Under the pieces are notes generated by a model that was given only the letters and a program-made list of their open reading frames with translations, ran no database searches and was not told the DNA's origin. From CAYLHS01 sp964594235 (GTDB lineage Bacteria > Actinomycetota > Acidimicrobiia > Spongiisociales > UBA4744), in contig CAZQMF010000012.1 of the NCBI GenBank assembly GCA_964594235.1, positions 1-36,734 of the forward strand: a DNA stretch of 36,734 bases, given 5' to 3'. The position numbers and the translations under genes are program-made. Positions within the stretch are counted from its first letter, which is position 1, and the number at the start of each line of letters is the position of its first letter. Positions 1-7,442 of the stretch are shown here, in pieces.

Positions 1-18
1 TAGGGGGGTTGTTCAGCC

Positions 19-80
19 GTGTTGGCGGGAGCGACCCCCTCCGGCGTCGAGCATCAGCTCGACGCCACCTCCCCCAACAC
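19..80. repeat. Large imperfect palindrome, C/G-rich intergenic hairpin element
   Basis: Bases 19-31 pair with 69-80 (seven pairs, one bulged C at 26, then five pairs), and enclose a perfect 9-bp hairpin, 43-51 with 58-66, around a 6-nt loop. No open reading frame of note covers it. The surrounding C-tracts (35-42, 69-75) and the G-tract at 99-104 look like a known style of intergenic hairpin repeat with CCCCCTCC and ACCTCCCCC edges; that comparison is from memory. It could be a structured terminator for a gene left of the window or a dispersed repeat. The window starts too close to decide. Confidence 0.45.
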
Positions 81-155
81 TCGGTCTTCGGCCTCACGAG
101 GGGAGGAAACGGGAACGGCCCCCTCCGTTGTCTCCACGGCTAGCCGAAGGCCCTT

Positions 156-202
156 GCCGACAACCGACGACTGAAGACCGACAGCGACTCGCGAAGCGAG
201 TC
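156..202 (-). repeat. Interspersed repeat copy A (palindromic head plus hexamer tail); likely glpX terminator
   Basis: Read on the minus strand, this begins with a 7-bp palindrome with a 3-nt loop (186-202) and continues into a tail of TCGGT-type hexamers. The same head-plus-tail arrangement recurs near 8727-8828, 12772-12840 and 31263-31527. The palindrome covers the glpX stop codon (201-203), so it can also act as the hairpin of a factor-independent terminator for glpX, although no T-tract follows. Confidence 0.55.
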
Positions 203-1187
203 AGCTGAGCGGCACCTTGCTGAGCTTCTCCAGCTTGGCCAGGTTGTGGTCGGTCTTCACATATCGAACGGCGCCGGTCTTCGAGCGCATCACCACCGAG
301 TGGGTCGTCGCACCGTCGGCGTAGAAGTGGACGCCGTCGAGGAGCTCGCCATCAGTCACGCCCGTGGCGGCGAAGAACACGTTGTCGGAGTTCACGAGGT
401 CCCTCGTCGTGAGGACACTGTCGATGTCAAGCCCGTTGTCGAGCGCGTAGGCCCTTTCTGACGCGTCCCTCGGCCAGAGCCTGCACTGGATCTCCCCGCC
501 AAGGCATGTGAGTGCACCCGCGGCGATGACCGCCTCAGGGGAACCACCGATCCCGATGAGAACGTCGATGCCGGAGTCCTCCTCGACGGTCGCGATGGCG
601 GCGGAAACGTCGCCATCGGTGATCAGCCTGATCCGGGCGCCCGCCTCACGAACCGCGTCCACATATCTCATGTTGCGTGGGCGATCCAGGATGATGACAG
701 TGAGATCGTTGACATCCTTGGCGAGCGCCCTGGCGATCTGGCCGAGGTTGCGGGCAACCGGTGCATCGAGATCGATGGTGCCGGCGGCGCGAGGTCCGAC
801 GGCGATCTTGTCCATGTAGACGAGGCTCCCCGGTGCATACATCGAGCCGGCTTCAGCCATGGCGATCACCGCGATGGCGCCGGGCATGCCACCTGCCGTG
901 AGGCGTGTGCCGTCGACAGGATCGACGGCCACGTCGACCTCGAGCCCATGGCCGGAACCAACCTTCTCGCCGTTGAACAGCATGGGCGCGTTGTCCTTCT
1001 CCCCCTCGCCGATGACGATCGTTCCTACGATCCCGACGGTCGACAGCACGGCTCGCATACCGTCGACTGCCGCCTGATCGACACGGTCCTTGTCACCGCG
1101 TCCCTGCCAGCGAGCAGCCGCCATCGCCGCTACCTCGGTGACACGGACGAGGTCGAGGGCGAGGTTGTGGTCTGGAGCTTCAGTCAT
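201..1187 (-). CDS. glpX: Fructose-1,6-bisphosphatase, class II
   Basis: 328 aa. GlpX-type enzymes hydrolyse fructose-1,6-bisphosphate to fructose-6-phosphate in gluconeogenesis, in the cytoplasm. The metal-binding core is visible: IGEGEKD at residues 59-65 and DPVDGT at 89-94, the signature of the inositol-phosphatase-like fold, followed by the glycine-rich segment GIGGSPE. Length is normal for the family and the N-terminus (LDLVRVTEVAA) aligns with GlpX starts. The ATG overlaps the thiolase stop by four bases, so the two are translationally coupled. In most actinobacteria GlpX is the main FBPase, so this is likely a core gluconeogenic gene. The family also contains sedoheptulose-bisphosphatases, which sequence alone does not exclude. 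Confidence 0.93.
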   Translation of the reverse strand: MTEAPDHNLALDLVRVTEVAAMAAARWQGRGDKDRVDQAAVDGMRAVLSTVGIVGTIVIGEGEKDNAPMLFNGEKVGSGHGLEVDVAVDPVDGTRLTAGGMPGAIAVIAMAEAGSMYAPGSLVYMDKIAVGPRAAGTIDLDAPVARNLGQIARALAKDVNDLTVIILDRPRNMRYVDAVREAGARIRLITDGDVSAAIATVEEDSGIDVLIGIGGSPEAVIAAGALTCLGGEIQCRLWPRDASERAYALDNGLDIDSVLTTRDLVNSDNVFFAATGVTDGELLDGVHFYADGATTHSVVMRSKTGAVRYVKTDHNLAKLEKLSKVPLS

Positions 1188-2368
1188 GACGGGAAGACCC
1201 TCATGACCAAAGCGTCGCCCTGGCCGCCACCACCGCAGAGCGCGGCCGCGCCGATTCCACCACCTCGAGAACGAAGAGCGTTGATCATGGTGACCGTGAT
1301 GCGTGCGCCGGTCGCTCCGAGCGGATGACCGAGCGCGACGGCACCTCCGTTGACGTTGATCTTGGCATGATCGAGATCGAGCATGTGGGCCGTCCAGATC
1401 GCGACTGAAGCAAACGCTTCGTTGATCTCTATCAGGTCCAAGTCGTCTGTGACGAGGCCCGCCTTCTTCAGTGCTACGGAGAGCGCCTCCGCCGGGCGCT
1501 CGTGGAGAGAGGCGTCGCGTCCTCCGATCTGGCCGTACGCGAGGATCTCGGCGAGGATCGGGAGACCGGCCGCCTCCGCGGCCGATCGGTCGGCGACGAC
1601 GAGCGCGGCAGCACCATCAGATATCTGTGAGGCGTTTCCGGCGGTGGTCGTTCCGTTGGGTGTGAAAGCCGGCTTGAGCTTCGCGAGTCCCTCGATCGTC
1701 ACGTCTCTACGGATTCCCTCGTCCTCGCTGACGACGATCGGATCGCCCCTGCGTTGGGGTACCTCAACTGGAACGATCTCGCCGTCGAACGCTCCCGAAT
1801 CGGTTGCTGCAGCCGCCCGCTGGTGGCTCGCCACCGCCCATTCGTCCTGCTCCTCGCGACTGATCCCGAGTTCCGTGCTCTTTGCATCCGAAGACTCGCC
1901 CATGATGCAGTGATCGAAGCTGCACCAAAGACCGTCGTGCAGCATCGCGTCGACGAGCTTCGTGTCGCCCATGCGGGCACCCCAGCGCACGTTCGGTGCG
2001 ATGAAGGGCGTATTGGTCATCGACTCCATACCGCCGGCGAGCACGAACGTCGATTCGCCGAGGCGAATCGATCGGTCTGCCATCGCGATCGTCGCCATGC
2101 CCGAGAGGCACACCTTGTTGACCAGCGTCGAGGGGACTGTCATCGGCACACCTGCAAGAACGGCCGCTTGCCGTGGCGTGATCTGACCTTCTCCGGCCAG
2201 TAGCACCTGTCCGAAGATCACCTCGTCTATACGATCGGGGGCGATTCCCGTGCGGTCGATGGCGCCCCTCATGGCGACGCCACCCAGCTGGATTGCTCTG
2301 AGGGGCTGGAGCTCTCCAGCAAACCTCCCCTGTGGTGTTCTGGCGATTCCCGTGATCACGGCACCCAT
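1184..2368 (-). CDS. Thiolase (acetyl-CoA C-acetyltransferase / 3-ketoacyl-CoA thiolase)
   Basis: 394 aa, normal thiolase length. The nucleophilic Cys is residue 87 in VCLSGM, His348 lies in GHPLG, and the second catalytic Cys is residue 378 in CGGGGQG; all three residues of the degradative/biosynthetic thiolase fold are present. It condenses two acetyl-CoA or cleaves 3-ketoacyl-CoA; chain-length preference cannot be read here. The ATG has an AAGGAG ribosome site seven bases upstream. It is transcribed divergently from methylmalonyl-CoA epimerase, and its likely -10 box (TACGAT, minus strand, 2396-2401) lies within a dozen bases of the opposing one. It is followed by glpX with a 4-bp overlap. 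Pairing with glpX suggests joint use of acetyl-CoA and gluconeogenesis, an inference. Confidence 0.9.
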   Translation of the reverse strand: MGAVITGIARTPQGRFAGELQPLRAIQLGGVAMRGAIDRTGIAPDRIDEVIFGQVLLAGEGQITPRQAAVLAGVPMTVPSTLVNKVCLSGMATIAMADRSIRLGESTFVLAGGMESMTNTPFIAPNVRWGARMGDTKLVDAMLHDGLWCSFDHCIMGESSDAKSTELGISREEQDEWAVASHQRAAAATDSGAFDGEIVPVEVPQRRGDPIVVSEDEGIRRDVTIEGLAKLKPAFTPNGTTTAGNASQISDGAAALVVADRSAAEAAGLPILAEILAYGQIGGRDASLHERPAEALSVALKKAGLVTDDLDLIEINEAFASVAIWTAHMLDLDHAKINVNGGAVALGHPLGATGARITVTMINALRSRGGGIGAAALCGGGGQGDALVMRVFPS

Positions 2369-2395
2369 TCCAGGCTCCTTGTCGGCTGCTATCGA

Positions 2396-2414
2396 ATCGT
2401 ACTCCAGGTAGGCT
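2396..2414. promoter_or_regulatory. Overlapping divergent promoters, thiolase and methylmalonyl-CoA epimerase
   Basis: On the minus strand TACGAT (2396-2401) lies upstream of the thiolase ribosome site. On the plus strand TAGGCT (2409-2414) ends seven bases before the GTG of the epimerase, which fits a leaderless transcript starting at the start codon. No convincing -35 boxes are seen. With so little space the two polymerases probably compete. Confidence 0.45.
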
Positions 2415-2421
2415 GCCCGCC

Positions 2422-2832
2422 GTGAAGCCGTACAACCTCGATCACGTCGCCCTCGCCGTCGAGGATCTCGACGCGACCATCGCGGAGTTCCGGACGCTGT
2501 TCGGTGTCGAGCCCATTTCTCGCGAGGTGGTGGGAGAGCAAGGTGTAGAGGAGGCGATGATCCCTATCGGCGGATCCAATCTCCAGCTCCTCTCGCCACT
2601 CTCAGGAGACAGTCCGGTTGGCCGTTTTCTCGAGAGACGCGGAGAAGGACTTCATCACATCGCTATCGCTGTCGCTTCGATCGAGGACGCCTTGCAGCAT
2701 CTGAAGTCCAACGGCGCCAGACTCGTCGACGAGGAACCTCGTGTCGGCGGTGGCGGTCATCGCATCGCGTTCGTGCATCCGGGAACGATTGCGGGTACGC
2801 TCATCGAGTTGGTGGAGATCGATGAACACTGA
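2422..2832 (+). CDS. mce: Methylmalonyl-CoA epimerase
   Basis: 136 aa from a GTG start. The enzyme interconverts (2R)- and (2S)-methylmalonyl-CoA in propionyl-CoA metabolism. It is a vicinal-oxygen-chelate (glyoxalase-type) protein with two beta-alpha-beta-beta-beta modules. Metal ligands expected for the family are visible: His8 in LDHVALAV, Gln in SNLQLLSP, His in LHHIAIAV, and Glu in TLIELVEI near the C-terminus. Length is typical. No ribosome site precedes the start, but TAGGCT sits seven bases upstream, so the mRNA is probably leaderless. The next small ORF overlaps its end by 11 bases. The methylmalonyl-CoA mutase and propionyl-CoA carboxylase large subunits are not in this window. Confidence 0.92.
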   Translation: MKPYNLDHVALAVEDLDATIAEFRTLFGVEPISREVVGEQGVEEAMIPIGGSNLQLLSPLSGDSPVGRFLERRGEGLHHIAIAVASIEDALQHLKSNGARLVDEEPRVGGGGHRIAFVHPGTIAGTLIELVEIDEH

Positions 2833-2992
2833 CCTCGACATCGCCGGAGGCGCAGGCCCACTCGAGGCGGCCGCAATAGCCGCCGTCGTGCGACAAGTAC
2901 TCGCAGAAGAGGACATCGCTGCAGCATTGCCGTCCACCCAGCGGCTTGAAAGCAGCTGGGTGCTGTCAGCCCGTACGGAACCCCCCCTGTAG
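2822..2992 (+). CDS. 56-aa protein coupled to mce; possible acyl-CoA carboxylase epsilon-like subunit
   Basis: The ATG lies inside the last codons of mce (11-bp overlap), so translation is coupled. The acidic, Ala-rich helix (PLEAAAIAAVVRQVLAEED) followed by a short C-terminal stretch with SSWVLSAR resembles the small epsilon subunits of actinobacterial acyl-CoA carboxylases, which combine a predicted helix with a Trp/Arg-containing tail. That would suit a neighbour of methylmalonyl-CoA epimerase because propionyl-CoA carboxylase makes the epimerase substrate. The match is to general character only. The reading frame is open straight through the following receiver gene apart from one TAG. If not a carboxylase subunit, it is a small hypothetical protein of this operon. 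Confidence 0.5.
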   Translation: MNTDLDIAGGAGPLEAAAIAAVVRQVLAEEDIAAALPSTQRLESSWVLSARTEPPL

Positions 2993-3010
2993 CACGCAAG
3001 GAGTACTGAC

Positions 3011-3412
3011 CTGTCCGTTTCACCCAGGCGTGCGCCGAGAATTCTGGTGGCCGAAGACGACCGCGTCGTGTCAACGCTCGTCTGCAGGAGTCTCGAAGCA
3101 TCGGGTGCGGAGGTAACCGCCGCCTACGACGGACTCGAAGCCTTTGAAGCCGCAAGATCACACGAGTTCGATATCGCTCTCCTCGACCAGGTGATGCCCG
3201 GCCTGCTGGGCGCCGAGGTGCTTCAACGATGGAATGAGGAGGGTGTTCGACTGCCGGTCATCATGCTCTCGGGACTCACCGACGAGGAAGACATCGTCGC
3301 CTGCCTCGAGCTCGGCGCCGTCGACTTCATCCGCAAGCCCTTCAACGTGCGAGAAGTACTTGCACGGGTCGGGGTTCAGCTGCGTGCCGCCGGACTGACG
3401 CTGGGAGGCTGA
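3011..3412 (+). CDS. Single-domain response regulator (CheY-like receiver), apparent CTG start
   Basis: About 133 aa, a stand-alone receiver domain without output domain. Receiver landmarks: acidic cluster AEDD after strand 1 (ILVAEDD), phospho-acceptor Asp in LLDQVMPG, Ser in MLSGL at the switch position, and Lys in RKPF. Starting at the GTG (3047) would cut strand beta-1, so the true start must be upstream. The only candidate in the open frame is CTG at 3011, which has a perfect AAGGAG (2998-3003) seven bases before it. No partner histidine kinase is in the window. The gene is followed by a HEAT-repeat protein and a GT2 synthase, so it probably signals to that machinery through protein contact. 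It likely shares a transcript with mce. Confidence 0.8.
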   Translation: MSVSPRRAPRILVAEDDRVVSTLVCRSLEASGAEVTAAYDGLEAFEAARSHEFDIALLDQVMPGLLGAEVLQRWNEEGVRLPVIMLSGLTDEEDIVACLELGAVDFIRKPFNVREVLARVGVQLRAAGLTLGG

Positions 3413-3477
3413 GCGAGCCGAATCCTCAATCCGGCCCGGTTTCCTGCCGACATCAATGATGTGATGAAGGTTCGTGC

Positions 3478-4521
3478 ATGAGTCCCGATTTGCTGCCGGT
3501 GTTGGTGGTAGCTGTTGTGCTGTCCGCACTGACGGCGCTCTGGCTCTTCGTGGGCAAGCTCATCGGCCATCTGAAGCGCAGGTTCGAGCTCTACCGGCGA
3601 GCGTCCTACATCGGTTTGCTCAGCGAGATCGCAACGCGAGTCGGATACCCGGTCGAGATGCTCCGGTCGTGCGCTGATGATCGTGTGTTCCTCGACACCC
3701 TCATGGACTTCCTCGGTCTCGTGCAAGGGGCCGAGCGGGCAAACCTTCTGCACGCCGCCCGGAACTTGGGCATCGTCCAACGCTTCGTGGCCGATCTCTC
3801 GTCACGGAAGAGAGAACGCCGGGTCATCGCGGCGCGGGGATTGGCCGAACTCGGCGACCCGCGCACATCGGACGCCCTGTTGCGCTCGCTGGCCGACCGT
3901 GTGCCGGAGGTGCGAATCCAGGCGGCGGACGCACTCGCCCAGCTCAAGGACGTGCGGGCAGTGGAGCCGCTCATCGGTCTTCTCGAGACCGAGTCCGAAT
4001 GGAACGCGAATCGCATCGCCGATGCACTCGTGAAGTTGGGATCTCCCGCCGTTCCAGCTCTCTCGAGGCATTTGATCATGTCGTTTGTGGGTCCCGAAAC
4101 GGGCCGAGAACCACTCGTCGCACGGGCACTGGGAGCGATCGGGGACATGGCCGCCGAACCCGCTCTCGTGCGAGCTCTCCAGGAGGGCACCGACGAGGTG
4201 AGAATCCGTTCCGCAGCGGCCCTGTACACCGCCGGTAGCCAAGCATCGGTGCACCCTTTGATTCGTGCCGTCACCGACCCTGTGTGGGAGGTTCGTGCAC
4301 AGGCGGCGCGTGCGTTGGGTGGATTGCCGGATCCGGAGGCGATACCAGCGCTCAAGGCCGCCTTGGGAGATCCCGAGTGGTGGGTGCGGAGGAACGCGGG
4401 CTTGGCACTCGAACGTGTCCCAGGAGGAACACCGCACGTCACCCTGGATGGCGGGGACGGGTTGGCACGCACTGCCGCCCCCGAGGCGGTCGGCGAGCGT
4501 ACAACGGAGAACGTTCTGTGA
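3478..4521 (+). CDS. Membrane-anchored HEAT-repeat protein
   Basis: 347 aa. One N-terminal transmembrane helix (about residues 4-27) is followed by a basic stretch (KRRFELYRR), placing the rest in the cytoplasm. From about residue 115 on there are tandem HEAT or PBS-lyase-like repeats, each about 31 aa with the pattern DPRTSDALLRSLAD-VPEVRIQAADAL, at least six copies to about residue 320. Such repeats form a solenoid for protein binding. The last codons overlap the GT2 start (GTGA), so the two are coupled, and the receiver gene precedes it by 65 bp. I infer a scaffold linking the receiver to the membrane synthase. No enzymatic motif is seen. Confidence 0.82.
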   Translation: MSPDLLPVLVVAVVLSALTALWLFVGKLIGHLKRRFELYRRASYIGLLSEIATRVGYPVEMLRSCADDRVFLDTLMDFLGLVQGAERANLLHAARNLGIVQRFVADLSSRKRERRVIAARGLAELGDPRTSDALLRSLADRVPEVRIQAADALAQLKDVRAVEPLIGLLETESEWNANRIADALVKLGSPAVPALSRHLIMSFVGPETGREPLVARALGAIGDMAAEPALVRALQEGTDEVRIRSAAALYTAGSQASVHPLIRAVTDPVWEVRAQAARALGGLPDPEAIPALKAALGDPEWWVRRNAGLALERVPGGTPHVTLDGGDGLARTAAPEAVGERTTENVL

Positions 4522-5978
4522 ACTTCATCGAGATCTTCAACATCGTCGTGATCCTGTACTACATCGCGATGGAGCTTCAACTCGTGCTCTTGGCACTCGT
4601 CTCGTATCGGGTGCTGCGCATCGAGCAGTTCACGTCCCGATTCGGGCGCATCCACGACATGATTGCGTCAGACACGACCCCGCCGGTTTCGGTCATCATT
4701 CCTGCCTACAACGAAGCGGCCGGCATCGTCGAGTCGGTGCGTTCCATTGTCATGTTGAAGTATGCGAAGAAGGAGGTGATCGTTGTCAACGATGGGAGCA
4801 GAGACGACACCCTCCAGCGCCTGATCGACGAGTTCCGCATGGAACCGATCGACCTGCCCTACAGGCCTCTCCTCGAGACTCAGCCGATTCGACGCGTGTA
4901 CCGCTCCAAGCTCCCGCTGCCGATCATCGTCATCGACAAGGAGAACGGCGGCAAGGGAGACGCCATCAACGCAGGCATCAACGTCTCTCAGTACCCCTAC
5001 GTGATGGGCACGGATGCCGACATCGTTCTGGACGAGGAGTGCCTGCTGCGGGCGTCGCGACACTTCGTGGAGGATCGGGCCAGGACGATCGCCGTGGGTG
5101 GGAACGTTCGGCCCATCAATGGATGTGAGGTTCGACGAGGAAGAGTGACGCGAGTCGCGCTTCCCAAGCGACCGACCGAGATGGCCCAGGTCGTCGAGTA
5201 CATCCGGACGTTTCTGGGTGCTCGGCCGGCGTGGTCTTCCCTCCGATCCCTTCTGATCGTGTCGGGCGCATTCGGCGTGTTCAAGAAGGACGCGGTCATC
5301 GAGGTCGGAGGCTACCGGCGCAATCACCTCGGTGAGGACATGGAGTTGACGATGCGGCTCCACAAGCACTTCCGCAAGAAGCGTGTGCCATACCGAATCG
5401 TCTATGCGCCGGATGCGGTCGCATGGACCGAGGTCCCAGCGAGCCGAGAGGTCCTGAGAAAGCAGCGGATTCGGTGGCATCGTGGACTGATGCAGGTCAT
5501 GTGGCAGTACAAGACCATGTTCATGAACCCGAGGTACGGGATCGTGGGCCTTCTGGGATGGCCGAGCTACGTCGCTTTCGAGTTCGTTGGTCCAGTCATG
5601 GAGTCGATCGGTTGGATCGTCATCCCGTTCTCGCTGGCGGTGGGCGCACTTCGCTTGGACATAGCGATTCCTCTGATGATCGTTGCCCTGGCGATCGGTG
5701 CAGCGAACTCGCTAGTTGGACTCATCCTTGACGAACGGTTCGGTTACTACGAGGGTCCTGGAGCGACATGGCGCCTCCTCTCATACTCGCTGCTCGAGCA
5801 GCTCGGACCGAGACAGCTCACAGTGTGGTGGCGTGTGCGGGCGATGTTCTGGAATCCCAGACGCACAACGTGGGGTGACATGAAGCGCACTGGTGTCGGC
5901 AACCTGTCCGGACAACAGCGCTCATCCGGTTCGTCGGAGCAGATCCGCGAGCTCGCGACCGCCGAACAGCCGAGATAG
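4518..5978 (+). CDS. Processive family-2 glycosyltransferase (polysaccharide synthase)
   Basis: 486 aa from GTG. The GT-A catalytic domain spans about 55-325: PVSVIIPAYNE at 56-66, NDGS at 91-94, the nucleotide-sugar and metal-binding DAD at 166-168, the general-base ED at 273-274, and QRIRW at 316-320, the QxxRW motif of processive synthases such as poly-GlcNAc, cellulose and hyaluronan synthases. One N-terminal and about four C-terminal membrane segments flank it, as in enzymes that extrude the growing chain. No PilZ domain and no deacetylase, hydrolase or outer partner is nearby. Product is unknown; a poly-N-acetylhexosamine or hyaluronan-like chain is plausible. Its 3' end overlaps the convergent MurJ gene by 57 bp. 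Confidence 0.88.
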   Translation: MNFIEIFNIVVILYYIAMELQLVLLALVSYRVLRIEQFTSRFGRIHDMIASDTTPPVSVIIPAYNEAAGIVESVRSIVMLKYAKKEVIVVNDGSRDDTLQRLIDEFRMEPIDLPYRPLLETQPIRRVYRSKLPLPIIVIDKENGGKGDAINAGINVSQYPYVMGTDADIVLDEECLLRASRHFVEDRARTIAVGGNVRPINGCEVRRGRVTRVALPKRPTEMAQVVEYIRTFLGARPAWSSLRSLLIVSGAFGVFKKDAVIEVGGYRRNHLGEDMELTMRLHKHFRKKRVPYRIVYAPDAVAWTEVPASREVLRKQRIRWHRGLMQVMWQYKTMFMNPRYGIVGLLGWPSYVAFEFVGPVMESIGWIVIPFSLAVGALRLDIAIPLMIVALAIGAANSLVGLILDERFGYYEGPGATWRLLSYSLLEQLGPRQLTVWWRVRAMFWNPRRTTWGDMKRTGVGNLSGQQRSSGSSEQIRELATAEQPR

Positions 5979-7442
5979 ACCAGCGTAGACGACCGCTACA
6001 ACGACGGCGCCTGCACCGATTGCCGCCAGCGATATCCCGGCACCGGGCACCCCTGATCGCGTGATCAATCTCACTACACCCCAGGTTGCATAGCCGGCGA
6101 CGACTCCGGCCACGGCACTCCGCCACCACGTTGCCACGACGGGACGCCACGACGTCGTACCGAGGTGCCACGCGAGACCAAGTCCGACCGAGTAGACGAT
6201 GATGGAGACGCTGCTCGCGAGTGCGATGCCTTCGATGTCCCACATGTGGAAGAACCAGAAGTACAGAGGGATCGCGATGACCGTTGCTGCCGTGCCGATC
6301 CCGACCGGCGTCCACATGCGTCGTTGCGCATAGAACGCTCTCGCGTAGAGCTGGTGGGACGCCCAGAAGGGGATGCTCAGTGAGTAGATGACGAGCAGGC
6401 CCGCTGCGATCAGGGTGTCGTCGGGTCCGAATCGGCCACGCTGAAAGGCGAGTCTGACAGCGGGCAACGCCGCTCCGGCGACGGCCGCGGCGGCGCCGCA
6501 CCCCACGAAGATGCCATATCGCAAGGCTCGTGTGATCGTCGCGTCGAACTCGGCCCGGCGTCCCTCGCTGAAGAGGCTTGCGAGGAACGGGTACGCGGCG
6601 ACGCCCGCAGCCTGGGCGATCATGCCGACCGGCAGCATGTTGAGGCGTCGGGCGTAGGCGAGGAGTCCGGTCGCGCCGGTTTCCGCGAGCTGGCCGAACA
6701 CCTTGAGGAGCTGCTCATCGAGGACCGCCACCGACTGACCCAGCATCAGCGGGAGTGCAAGGAGGAGGTACTCCTTCAGCGCGGGGTGGTTCCAAGGAAC
6801 GCCCTGCTCCCATCGAAGACCCAGTCGGCGCGCCCCGTACCACTGGAGCCCGAAGTTGCCGATCGCTGCCCCGGCGAGCGCTCCCCATACGAATCCGTCG
6901 GCCGAAGCTCCGGATGCGGTGGCGAGGCCGCCGACGATGATCGCCAGGTTGTACACGATCGGCGCCAGCACGGGAATGAGGAATCGCTTGTGTGTGTACT
7001 GAACCGCCATCAACAGGGAGCCGAGCACGAAGAAGACCTGGGCGGGGAACACGATGCGCATCAGATGGGCCAGCTGGTCCAGTTCCGACGGAGCGAACTC
7101 GCGAAATACGGCTCCCACGATCGGCCGTGCGAGAACCATGGCGATCAGCGTCAAGGTGACCATTCCGATAGCGACGGGCCGAACCACCGCAATGAACGAC
7201 CTCCACTGCTCTCGTTTGTCGTCCAAGTGGCGGGTGAGGATCGGGATGAGCGTGATACTGAGGAAGCCGCCGGCCATCAGGTAGAAGAGGATGTCGGGGA
7301 TGGTGAAAGCGTCCTGGAAGAGGTCGGCCTGTTGGGTGGCTCCGAGAATCGCCGCCAGAGCCATCGTTCTGAGGAAACCCAGCAACCTCGAGGCGAGGAT
7401 CCCCACCGACACGATCATCGCGGCCTTGCCGAGCCGGGTCAT
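5922..7442 (-). CDS. murJ: MurJ-type lipid II flippase
   Basis: 506 aa, 14 predicted membrane helices, the MOP/MVF fold. The N-terminal region (SVGILASRLLGFLRTMALAAILGATQQADLFQDAFTIPDILFYL) is the family hallmark for MurJ, which moves lipid II across the cytoplasmic membrane for peptidoglycan synthesis. The protein lacks the long C-terminal kinase-like and extracellular domains of mycobacterial MviN, so it is a minimal version. The ATG overlaps the PHP gene stop by four bases. The 3' end runs 57 bp into the end of the GT2 gene on the opposite strand. Related MOP flippases move other lipid-linked sugars, so a role with exopolysaccharide is a remote alternative. Confidence 0.9.
   Translation of the reverse strand: MTRLGKAAMIVSVGILASRLLGFLRTMALAAILGATQQADLFQDAFTIPDILFYLMAGGFLSITLIPILTRHLDDKREQWRSFIAVVRPVAIGMVTLTLIAMVLARPIVGAVFREFAPSELDQLAHLMRIVFPAQVFFVLGSLLMAVQYTHKRFLIPVLAPIVYNLAIIVGGLATASGASADGFVWGALAGAAIGNFGLQWYGARRLGLRWEQGVPWNHPALKEYLLLALPLMLGQSVAVLDEQLLKVFGQLAETGATGLLAYARRLNMLPVGMIAQAAGVAAYPFLASLFSEGRRAEFDATITRALRYGIFVGCGAAAAVAGAALPAVRLAFQRGRFGPDDTLIAAGLLVIYSLSIPFWASHQLYARAFYAQRRMWTPVGIGTAATVIAIPLYFWFFHMWDIEGIALASSVSIIVYSVGLGLAWHLGTTSWRPVVATWWRSAVAGVVAGYATWGVVRLITRSGVPGAGISLAAIGAGAVVVAVVYAGLSRLFGGRELADLLRRTG

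Noticed and set aside
1..200. RNase P RNA, tmRNA or SRP RNA fragment at the window edge
   Set aside because: None of the conserved sequence blocks of these RNAs could be found on either strand.
3606..4655. 349-aa minus-strand open frame opposite the HEAT and GT2 genes
   Set aside because: Antisense shadow; composition is Arg/Ser-rich with no fold or motif, and the plus-strand genes are clear.
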